DNA of 14,345 nucleotides. Origin: Pseudomonadota bacterium (GTDB taxonomy: Bacteria; Myxococcota_A; Polyangia; GCA-2747355). Position 1 is the stretch's first letter. Every line of letters begins with the position of its first letter. Location of the stretch: assembly GCA_016702545.1 (NCBI GenBank), contig JADJDT010000040.1:1-14345 (forward strand), read 5' to 3'. The position numbers and the translations under genes are program-made. The notes below the pieces were generated by a model. It had not been told where the DNA came from. It did not search any database and was given only the letters and a program-made list of their open reading frames with translations. This document shows, in pieces, positions 6,762 to 12,432 of this stretch.

Positions 6762-6911
6762 AGTCCCCCACCCGGGTTAATATGACGCGCCTCAGAACAG
6801 CAAGGCAGCTTTCTGAGATGGGTTTGTCATATTCGAGAGGTTCTAGAATCGCTGAGATATTGTCGAGTCACAGCCCGTGCCGCTCGGGCGCCGGGGGCGG
6901 CGAAGCAGGTG
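6762..6911 (+). repeat. R1c: diverged, right-truncated copy of repeat R1
   Basis: Left end AGTCCCCCACCCGGGTT and inverted arms AATATGAC / GTCATATT (55-nt block 6779-6833) are intact. The core is the most diverged (TTCGAGAGGTTCTAGAATCG). Homology stops after GAAGCAGGTG at 6911. Its right part is inside the 3' end of the adjacent minus-strand ATPase gene and supplies that gene's stop codon. The 55-nt block holds a long hairpin: CTCAGAACAGC pairs with GCTTTCTGAG around six bases. Confidence 0.9.
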
Positions 6912-8055
6912 TCACGCCGAACGCAGGACCGCTCGTGAGCTGGCCGAGCCCGACGGCCGTGATGCGCTCGGCGAGCGGGTAGGAGTGATCGCCGGGGTAG
7001 ACGACCCAGAGCTGGTCCAGCGCGAGGTCGTGCAAGGCGATAGTCATCGAATGCGTCAGCCGCGGGGCGTCGGCGAACTTGAACTCGTAGCCCCAGCGCT
7101 GCGCGCGACGCATTAGCACCAAGTCAACCTCCGCTCCGGCATGGGTGGCCCAGAAGTAGGGGTCACCCGGCTCGCGGCGCAGCACCTGTTCGAGCGCGAA
7201 GCCTTCCCAGGACGCGCCCACCTTGGGGTGACTCAGCAGCTCGTCGCGGGTGTTCGCGCCGAGGAGCGCGTGCAGCAGGCCGCTGTCGCGGAGGTAGACC
7301 TTGGGTGCCTTGACTTGTCGCTTGGCCAAATTCTCGAACCAGGGCTGCACCTGCCGCACCACGAAGGTCGCCGTCAGCACATCGAGGTAGGCGCGCACCG
7401 TCTTGGCGGACACGCCGAAGGCACGCCCGAGCTCGGCGCCGTTCCAGGTTTGCCCGTGGTAGTGCGCGAGCATCGTCCAGAAGCGACGCATCGTGGGTGC
7501 CGCGACGCCGATCCCGAGCTGCGGCAAGTCGCGCTCGAGGAAGGTTGCGATGAAGCTATCGCGCCACGCGCTGCTGTCGCGCTCGTTGCGGGCCAAGAAC
7601 GAACGCGGAAAGCCGCCGCGCAGCCAAAGACGGGACTGTTCAGCAGAACCGACCTCGAACAGGTCGAAGCCGCCCAGCTCGATGAACTCGACCCGGCCGG
7701 CGAGGCTCTCCGAGGTCAGCCGCAGCAGGAAGGGCGATGCGCTTCCCAGGATCAGAAAGCGCGCCGGCGAGGGCTCGCGATCCGCCAATACGCGCAGCAG
7801 GGGAAAGAGCTCCGGTTGGCGCTGCACCTCGTCGATGACCACCAGTCCCGTGAGCGGCGAGAGCGCTAGCTTCGGGTTCTCGAGGCGTCGAATCGCCTGC
7901 GGGTCCTCGAGATCGAACCAGGTCGTGTCCCTGTCGCTCGCGACGAGCCGCGCCAAGGTGGTCTTGCCGCACTGGCGCGGCCCGAGGATCGCGACGACTG
8001 GACTGCGTCCGAGCGCCTCGGCAAGCTGTGTGCGCGCATGGGAACGCTCGATCAT
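6868..8055 (-). CDS. AAA-type ATPase with DUF4143-like C-terminal domain
   Basis: A 395-residue ATP-binding protein of the family often annotated AAA_14 plus DUF4143, common in accessory regions; its cellular role is not firmly known. Seen: Walker A GPRQCGKT at residues 25-32, Walker B LVVIDE at 71-76, a helix-turn-helix-like segment at about 206-226 (AELGRAFGVSAKTVRAYL), and a C-terminal nuclease-like pattern with Asp311 (GAEVDLVLM), Glu324 and Lys326 (YEFKF), resembling a PD-(D/E)XK core. Length fits the family. The last 14 residues or so (PASPPPAPERHGL) and the stop are encoded by R1c, so the native C-terminus was probably replaced. The ATG at 8055 has no good Shine-Dalgarno. It stands alone between R1c and R1d. 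Confidence 0.9.
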   Translation of the reverse strand: MIERSHARTQLAEALGRSPVVAILGPRQCGKTTLARLVASDRDTTWFDLEDPQAIRRLENPKLALSPLTGLVVIDEVQRQPELFPLLRVLADREPSPARFLILGSASPFLLRLTSESLAGRVEFIELGGFDLFEVGSAEQSRLWLRGGFPRSFLARNERDSSAWRDSFIATFLERDLPQLGIGVAAPTMRRFWTMLAHYHGQTWNGAELGRAFGVSAKTVRAYLDVLTATFVVRQVQPWFENLAKRQVKAPKVYLRDSGLLHALLGANTRDELLSHPKVGASWEGFALEQVLRREPGDPYFWATHAGAEVDLVLMRRAQRWGYEFKFADAPRLTHSMTIALHDLALDQLWVVYPGDHSYPLAERITAVGLGQLTSGPAFGVTPASPPPAPERHGL

Positions 8056-8127
8056 GTCGCGACATTAGCATGGAAAAGCGGCGCTTGAGCTCCCGTATTT
8101 CAATCTCTCTCGAGTCCCTCTACACAT

Positions 8128-8174
8128 CTACACAAGTCCCTCACCCCCCAAGTCCCCCACCCCAAGTCCACCCC
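8128..8174 (+). repeat. Degenerate tandem units leading into R1d
   Basis: Three imperfect units of the form AAGTCCCYCACCCC (from about 8130, 8146 and 8164) precede the one that begins R1d. They are decayed copies of the R1 left end. Similar single extra units lie before R1a and R1b, suggesting repeated joining or slippage at this end. Confidence 0.7.
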
Positions 8175-8175
8175 A

Positions 8176-8354
8176 AGTCCCCCACTCGGGTTAATATGAC
8201 GCGGTTAATAACCGTAACGCTTCTTGCTTGTACGTGCCTGTCATATTCGCGAAGTTTTCGAATCGCTGAGAGGATGTCGAGTCACCGGCCGTGCCGCTCG
8301 GGCGCCGGGGGCGGTGAAGCCGGTGCTGTGTCCCCCAACCCGGTCCATAGGACG
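8176..8354 (+). repeat. R1d: full copy of repeat R1
   Basis: Left end AGTCCCCCACTCGGGTT, 55-nt block at 8193-8247 between the AATATGAC and GTCATATT arms, conserved core, and TGTCCCCCAACCCGGTCCAT at the right. Inside the block is a small perfect hairpin CGGTT-AAT-AACCG at the same position as CGCTT-AGG-AAGCG in R1a, a compensatory change. It lies upstream of the ATPase start and downstream of hepT on the minus strand. Confidence 0.93.
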
Positions 8355-8455
8355 CTTGTTAGTGGTGTAATTCATCTAATGTAACATGAAGCGTTCGGCA
8401 GATTCTGCCAGGTGTCGAGCATTGCGCTGGGGAACACGAGGCCGCAGCTCAGGCC

Positions 8456-8950
8456 TCAGCACTGCCCGGCCATCGCCGCGAGCGTGTCGCAAAAGGCGTC
8501 CAACTCTGCCCTGGTTGCGGCCCAGGCGACGGGAGTTCTGCGCAGCAGCGGCTCGAGCAGGCTCGCCTCGAGGTCGAAGAGGTAGAGATTGCGGAAGCGG
8601 TGCCGGAAGGCGAGGTAGGAGTCGAGCTGCGCGACCGTCGCCTCGCTTAACACCGCCGGCCGGGTCTGGGGTATCGACAAGGTCATGTCCTCGAGCAGGG
8701 TGCGGTGCCAAGTGGCACCCGACGGCAGGCCGCCCATCGCGAGGGCCACCCGCGTCAGGCCCTTCTCGATGCCCGTGTAGAAGGTCTCGAGTAGGGCCGC
8801 TGCGCCGTAGAGCACGAGACGATCACCGGTGGCACTGCCCAATCTGACGGCGGCTTGTTCGAGTTCGCTGACGGTGCGATCGATCCGAGACAGCTCCGCC
8901 CTCAGCTCGGCGGCGAGTCGGAAGAGCCCCTGGGCCTCGTTGCTAGCCAT
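8456..8950 (-). CDS. hepT: HepT-like HEPN ribonuclease toxin
   Basis: A 164-residue, mostly helical protein. HepT toxins are HEPN RNases that are neutralised by the MntA nucleotidyltransferase, which adds AMP to the tyrosine of the RX4HXY motif. Here the motif is at Arg116-Tyr123, FRHRFRNLYLFDLE, but the usual His is Asn121. Residues 1-90 give the first long helices (LFRLAAELRAEL) and 100-164 the rest. The start ATG overlaps the end of the upstream nucleotidyltransferase gene by 8 nt, so the two form a coupled operon with the partner first. Assignment rests on the motif, the length and the neighbour. Whether the Asn form cuts RNA is uncertain. A truncated near-identical copy lies at 6470-6759. 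Confidence 0.82.
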   Translation of the reverse strand: MASNEAQGLFRLAAELRAELSRIDRTVSELEQAAVRLGSATGDRLVLYGAAALLETFYTGIEKGLTRVALAMGGLPSGATWHRTLLEDMTLSIPQTRPAVLSEATVAQLDSYLAFRHRFRNLYLFDLEASLLEPLLRRTPVAWAATRAELDAFCDTLAAMAGQC

Positions 8951-9323
8951 ACAGGGCCTCGCCTTCGCGCAGCGCGCGCGCCAGCACCTCGGGCCGCGCC
9001 AGCTCGACCGGCATCAAGTCGACGTAGGCATCGCGCAGGACGCGATTGGCGGCGGCCGCCGCGTGAAACAGGGCCTCCGGCGCTAGACCATAGACCAGCA
9101 GGTCGACATCACTCTGCGGCCGCGGTTCGCAACGGGCGAGGCTGCCGAAGAGCACGACGCGCGTCACGCCGTAGTGCTCGACGAGGAGCGTGACGACCTG
9201 ACTCAGCCGCTCGCGCCAGACGGCCGCTCGCTGCTGCTGCTCGTGGAGCCGCACCCGACCACGGCTGCGCCAACCCGCGGAATAGCCGTCGATCTCGTCG
9301 GAGGTTGCGAGCTTCGCACGCAC
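8943..9323 (-). CDS. mntA: MntA-like minimal nucleotidyltransferase antitoxin
   Basis: A 126-residue protein with the nucleotidyltransferase signature VVLFGSLARCEPRPQSDVDL: Gly60-Ser61 and the metal-binding Asp72 and Asp74, with a third acidic residue at Asp102 (YVDLMPVE). The family transfers AMP to the HEPN partner and so blocks toxicity. The gene precedes and overlaps hepT by 8 nt, the expected arrangement for co-translation. The chosen GTG start at 9323 lacks a clear Shine-Dalgarno, and the first 25-35 residues are poorly conserved in character (HEQQQRAAVW), so the true start may be downstream, for example the GTG at residue 24. R1e lies upstream of it. Confidence 0.88.
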   Translation of the reverse strand: MRAKLATSDEIDGYSAGWRSRGRVRLHEQQQRAAVWRERLSQVVTLLVEHYGVTRVVLFGSLARCEPRPQSDVDLLVYGLAPEALFHAAAAANRVLRDAYVDLMPVELARPEVLARALREGEALYG

Positions 9324-9459
9324 GCCGCCAGTATGTTACCGGTCCCCCTTCACCGCAACCGCAACACGGCCTGCGTCCCCCGGCGTCCTCCTCCACCCGT
9401 ACAGTACGAATGCCCCCAACCCGTCAAATGCCCCCGAAGCCAGAGTGCCGCACTCCCAG

Positions 9460-9594
9460 AGTCCCCACCCGCGGGACATGACGCGCTTCAGGAATGAGAG
9501 GCAGCTTGCTGCGACGAGCCTGTCATATTCGAGAACTTTTCGAATCGCCGAGAAGATGTCGCGTCACCGGCCGCGCCGCTCGGGCGCCGGGGGC
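9460..9594 (+). repeat. R1e: right-truncated copy of repeat R1
   Basis: Left end AGTCCCCACCCGCGGGACAT is altered, the 55-nt block (9475-9529) keeps GTCATATT at its right, and the core reads TTCGAGAACTTTTCGAATCG, a near-perfect hairpin. Homology stops at GCCGGGGGC (9594), two bases before the stop codon of the minus-strand serine-hydrolase gene. A scrap resembling the R1 right end (GCCCCCAACCCGTCAAATG) lies at 9412-9430. Confidence 0.88.
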
Positions 9595-9596
9595 AC

Positions 9597-10809
9597 TCAC
9601 GGCTGCGCGACGCCGGTGACGAACGCCTTGCGGATCTGCCGTCCGCACCTGAGCGAGTCCGTGCCGGCGCCACCTGAGGTCGCTCGGCGCGAGACCACGC
9701 CGTAGAGCGTCTTTGTCGAGTCGATCCACGGGTAGAAGCCGAACGCACCTGCGCTCGAGAACGCTCCGTCTCCGACCCCGGGAGCGTCCTCCACCCAGTG
9801 CCCGTACGAATAGTGCGTCGCCTCATCGCCTGGGCTCCCGAGCGCGGTGGGACAGCTGGGGCCGCGAAGCGTGCACGTCGCGTTCTTTCCGAGGTGGTCT
9901 TTGATCGCGAGCGAGCCCGAGAGGATCTTTCGGAGCAGCTTCGCGTAGCCGGTCGCCGTCCCGTTCATCCCACCGGCGAGCTGCGGGCTGTTGAAATCCA
10001 GCGTCAGCTCCGCGCCCAACACACGCTGGAACTCGGCTGCGAGTGTCGCGTTCGTCATCGGGCCGAGACCGAGATCGACGCCGTACTTCCGGAAGTGCCC
10101 GCCGCCGTAGTCGAAGCGGCCGACGTTCTCGGGGGTCAACACGCCGTTCGTTCCGCTCAGCTGACAGGTCGCGACCGTGGTCGTGCCCGAGCAGCTCCTG
10201 AACGAGGAGTAACCGGCGCGCATCGTCAACGCGTTCACGTCGAGCTGGGTGAGGTCGGCCTTGAGGCGTTCGACGACGTACGCCCCGAAGACCCACTTCG
10301 AGGCCGAGGCGATCGGCAGCTCGGTGTCGGCCCCATGTCGTTCCCCGCGCGCCCGAGGCGAGCGCGCCGCTTGCGTCGCCGACTCTCCGCAGAAGGGCTC
10401 GATCGAGGTGCACAGCGGGTTGGTCAGTGCGGTCTGTCGCGCAGCCTCTGCGCGGAGGGCGAGCGTGAGCCCTCCGTCCTGAGGCAGGCCAGCATCAGTC
10501 ACGTTGCCTGCGTCCACCATCGCGCTATCGCGCCGAATCCTCCGCGTCGACACCAGCGTCCTTGCGCCTTCCGCCATCGACCTTGCCGTCGTCATCGTCG
10601 GAGCACCCGGCACCACACGCAAGCGCCACGGCGGTGAAGAACCACCCTGCCGCCGCCCAGCGCCGCGCTCCACCGCGATTCTTAGGAACCTGAAAGCCGA
10701 ACTGCGCGTCTGTGGGCGGTACGGCAGGGCGGTGTGACCTGGCGGCTCCCCGCCGCGCCAGCCTGTTGTCCTCAGTCAGCGAACACTCGATCAAGCGCCT
10801 CGTCGTCAT
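9597..10809 (-). pseudogene. Serine hydrolase (beta-lactamase-like) lipoprotein gene, frameshifted
   Basis: The body (up to 10673, 358 codons) resembles serine hydrolases of the penicillin-binding/beta-lactamase fold: SxxK nucleophile motif Ser123-Lys126 (PIASASKWVFGAYVVE), HYSYGHWVED at 287-296, and FSSAGAFGFYPWID at 305-318, with several paired-looking cysteines. Its first 49 residues are out of frame. Another frame, starting at ATG 10809 with an excellent AGGAGG six bases upstream, encodes a lipoprotein signal (FFTAVALACGAGC) and the linker CSDDDDGKVDGGRRKDAGVD, ending at 10525. Joining near 10525-10530 gives a normal secreted lipoprotein enzyme. The frameshift may be real or a sequencing error. 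The signal starts unusually late, about 45 residues after the ATG, so a second upstream lesion is possible. Substrate unknown. Confidence 0.75.
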
Positions 10810-11310
10810 CGTCGACCTCCTCTGGTCTGTGTTCGTCGCCCGTCGTTATCTCTCAGCGGGTAAGGCAGCGGGTCGCTGGTAGACGCGTTCCCCGGCCGTA
10901 TCACCCGCGGTGAAGTCGAAGACGAGGTGTCCTGGGACCTGAGGCCTGCGTGTTGCCATCCCGCTGGAGCTTAGGCGTGGGCCTTCCGATCGTCAAGCCA
11001 TGGTCCCCCTGACAAAAACGTATACAACACAGAATAAACAAGGCCGCCCTTTGTAGGCAGAGATTGAAGGCAGGACCCGCAATATCTCCGTGAATAACGA
11101 CTATGATGGCCCTATCTGAATGCGGTGTGATGATGACGGGAAGATTCGCATCACAAGGATAACCTCGTCGGATCTTGAATACGCCGCTGATCACGGGCTG
11201 CTCTGCCCGCCGGTGTGTGAACCCACGGGGGGCGCCGAACCCGAGCGTGCCCGCCCCACCGCCCGAGGCCTTGCTGCGTTGCTGTAGCTGGGCTGTTGCT
11301 GGACCATTCG
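10810..11310. other. 500-bp stretch without a recognisable gene; AT-richer middle
   Basis: Bases about 11010-11200 are clearly richer in A and T than their surroundings (for example GTATACAACACAGAATAAAC at 11021-11040). A 154-residue minus-strand ORF covers 10901-11365 but starts inside repeat sequence, has unusual composition (ALFILCCIRFCQ) and shows no motif, so I do not call it. The origin may differ from the flanking DNA. Confidence 0.35.
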
Positions 11311-11336
11311 AGTCGCCCACCCGGGTTGGTATGACG
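11311..11336 (+). repeat. R1f: stub of the R1 left end
   Basis: AGTCGCCCACCCGGGTTGGT followed by ATGACG matches the R1 left end, but the 55-nt block and core are missing. A second GATATGACGCC follows at 11341-11351 and leads directly into repeat R2a. It marks either a deletion in R1 or a free-standing end unit. Confidence 0.7.
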
Positions 11337-11351
11337 GACCCGATATGACGC

Positions 11352-11481
11352 CACATCAAAGCCAAGTCCCCTGTGCGGCGGTGGCCCGGTTAGGTGACGT
11401 CGCGGACCAGATGGGTTTCGGCGCGTTCACGGGTCGGCACGTCCGGGCCGCGGGGCCCGGGTGACGATCAGCGTTGACGCG
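11352..11481 (+). repeat. R2a: first copy of a second repeat family
   Basis: About 130 bp alignable with 13505-13631: both begin CACATCAAAGCCAAGTCC, share GTCGCGGA, CGTTCACGG, TCGGCACGTCCG and GGGTGACGA, and end near CGTTGACGCG / CGTCGAGGCG. Identity is roughly 70% by eye. It lies 28 bp upstream of vapB. No convincing coding capacity. Confidence 0.75.
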
Positions 11482-11502
11482 CAAGCACGACCGATATATG
11501 GA

Positions 11503-11510
11503 ATGTACAT
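11503..11510. promoter_or_regulatory. Operator-like palindrome over the first vapB start
   Basis: ATGTACAT is a perfect 8-bp palindrome whose last two bases are the first two of the vapB ATG (11509). Ribbon-helix-helix antitoxins commonly repress their own operon by binding such sites; the role here is inferred. Confidence 0.35.
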
Positions 11511-11747
11511 GAGTCAACTCAACATCAACCTCACCGCGGACTTCAGCCGAGCGCTGGAGCGGCTGATGCGCGCCCGCGGTCTGCGCAGCAAGTCGGAGGC
11601 GGTGCGGCTTGCGGTGACGGAAGCTGCCGAGCGGGCGACCCATGCGAGTAGAGGCAGGACTTCAAGGACTTGGTGGGGCTCTGCTGCCAGGCTCCGCTGA
11701 ATCCACACCCGCGTTTCGCTGGCGACGACGACCTTTGGAAAGCTTAG
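11509..11747 (+). pseudogene. vapB: VapB-type antitoxin gene, frameshifted
   Basis: The first 45 residues are a good ribbon-helix-helix antitoxin: MSQLNINLTADFSRALERLM then LRSKSEAVRLAVTEAAERA. After about 11650 the frame turns to Ser/Arg/Trp-rich nonsense ending at 11700. Frame 3 from 11652 instead gives RQDFKDLVGLCCQAPLNPHP and RFAGDDDLWKA, the classic VapB tail that contacts the toxin, ending at 11747, 13 bp before vapC. One lost base near 11650 explains this. If real, the protein keeps DNA binding but loses the toxin-binding tail. An in-frame upstream ATG-like start at 11461 is ignored because it falls in R2a. Confidence 0.8.
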
Positions 11748-11760
11748 CGATGGCGACGCC

Positions 11761-12153
11761 ATGGTGATCGATACGTCCGTCTGGCTCAGCATCCTGTTCG
11801 ACGAGGCCCAGGCGTCCTGGTGCGCCGAGCAGCTCAACGAACACGCTCCGCAGTTGCGCATGAGCACGGTGAGCCTGGCCGAGGCCCTGATCCGCATCCG
11901 GGACCGGCAGCCGCAGAGCTACGCGGTGGCGGAAGCAGCATTGCTCGAGAGCGGCATCCGCTTCGTCGCACCAGACGTGAACCAGGCACGCTCGGCCGCC
12001 GAAGCCAGGCTGCGCTTCCCGCTGAATTTGGGCGATTGCTTCGTCTACGCGCTGGCCGTCGCCGAGTCCTGCCCAATCCTCACAGTGGACGCCGACTTTC
12101 GTGCCGTCGACCACCCGGTCCTCATGCCTCCCCATTCGCACCAACGGCGCTGA
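11761..12153 (+). CDS. vapC: VapC-type PIN-domain ribonuclease toxin
   Basis: A 130-residue PIN-domain toxin, expected to cut RNA with metal ions. The acidic residues of the active site are all visible: Asp4 (MVIDTSVWLS), Glu41 (VSLAEALIRI), Asp92 (NLGDCFVYALA) and Asp110 (LTVDADFR). Length is typical. It starts 13 bp after the repaired vapB stop and so forms a normal vapBC operon. The toxin looks intact although its antitoxin is frameshifted, which should be harmful unless expression is low, another antitoxin helps, or the vapB lesion is a sequencing error. Confidence 0.93.
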   Translation: MVIDTSVWLSILFDEAQASWCAEQLNEHAPQLRMSTVSLAEALIRIRDRQPQSYAVAEAALLESGIRFVAPDVNQARSAAEARLRFPLNLGDCFVYALAVAESCPILTVDADFRAVDHPVLMPPHSHQRR

Positions 12154-12251
12154 GGTCAAGTCGAGGTCGGTCGCGGGGGCGGAGAAGGCAGCTTCGGGGT
12201 CGCGACGGGGTGGGGTGGCCCGGGAGTGGGCGGCGGCGACACCGTCGTCAA

Positions 12252-12279
12252 CCCAGGGCCTGGATACCACACCCCTGGG
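12252..12279. terminator. Hairpin between convergent toxin-antitoxin units
   Basis: CCCAGGG (12252-12258) and CCCTGGG (12273-12279) form a 7-bp GC-rich stem. It lies between plus-strand vapC and the minus-strand vapC remnant and could stop transcription from both sides. No U-rich tract follows on either strand, so the call is weak. Confidence 0.3.
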
Positions 12280-12288
12280 CTCGGGCGC

Positions 12289-12432
12289 TCACGTTCCCAG
12301 CACGGTCAGCTTCAACGCGCGCGCCGCCTGAGCCTGCTTCACGTCGAAGGTGAGGAAGCCGAGCCCTTCGAGGCCCAGCCGGCGGGCAGCGGCCAGGTGG
12401 AGGGCGTCGAGCGATCGCACCTGGGTGCCACT
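12289..12432 (-). pseudogene. C-terminal remnant of a PIN-domain toxin
   Basis: The minus-strand frame encodes 47 residues after the antitoxin remnant: TQVRSLDALHLAAARRLGLE then FLTFDVKQAQAARALKLTVL and a stop at 12289-12291. SLDALHLAAA carries the third PIN acidic residue and FLTFD the fourth, as in VapC C-termini. The first 90 or so residues with the catalytic N-terminus are absent: the antitoxin stop at 12431 is directly joined to the toxin tail. This is a deletion remnant with no expected activity. Confidence 0.75.

Noticed and set aside
7141..7869. 242-residue plus-strand ORF
   Set aside because: Antisense shadow of the ATPase gene, whose motifs are on the minus strand.
8397..8409. GGCAGATTCTGCC hairpin downstream of hepT as an intrinsic terminator
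   Set aside because: The stem is only 5 bp and no T-rich tract follows on the hepT strand; also present in the truncated copy, so conservation is due to duplication.
2161..9529. Diversity-generating retroelement variable/template repeats
   Set aside because: No reverse transcriptase in the window, and differences are not limited to adenine positions.
2144..9594. R1 copies as canonical integron attC sites
   Set aside because: attC sites run from RYYYAAC to GTTRRRY. R1 instead shows GTT near its left end and AAC near its right in this orientation, and the neighbouring bases do not fit the cores. No integrase gene is in the window.
2144..9594. CRISPR or tandem guide array
   Set aside because: Copies are hundreds to thousands of bases apart with genes between them, and no Cas or related gene is present.
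9798..10637. 279-residue plus-strand ORF
   Set aside because: Antisense shadow of the serine-hydrolase gene; His/Arg-rich.
10901..11365. 154-residue minus-strand ORF
   Set aside because: Starts in repeat sequence, odd composition, no recognisable domain or ribosome binding site. Left as unassigned DNA.
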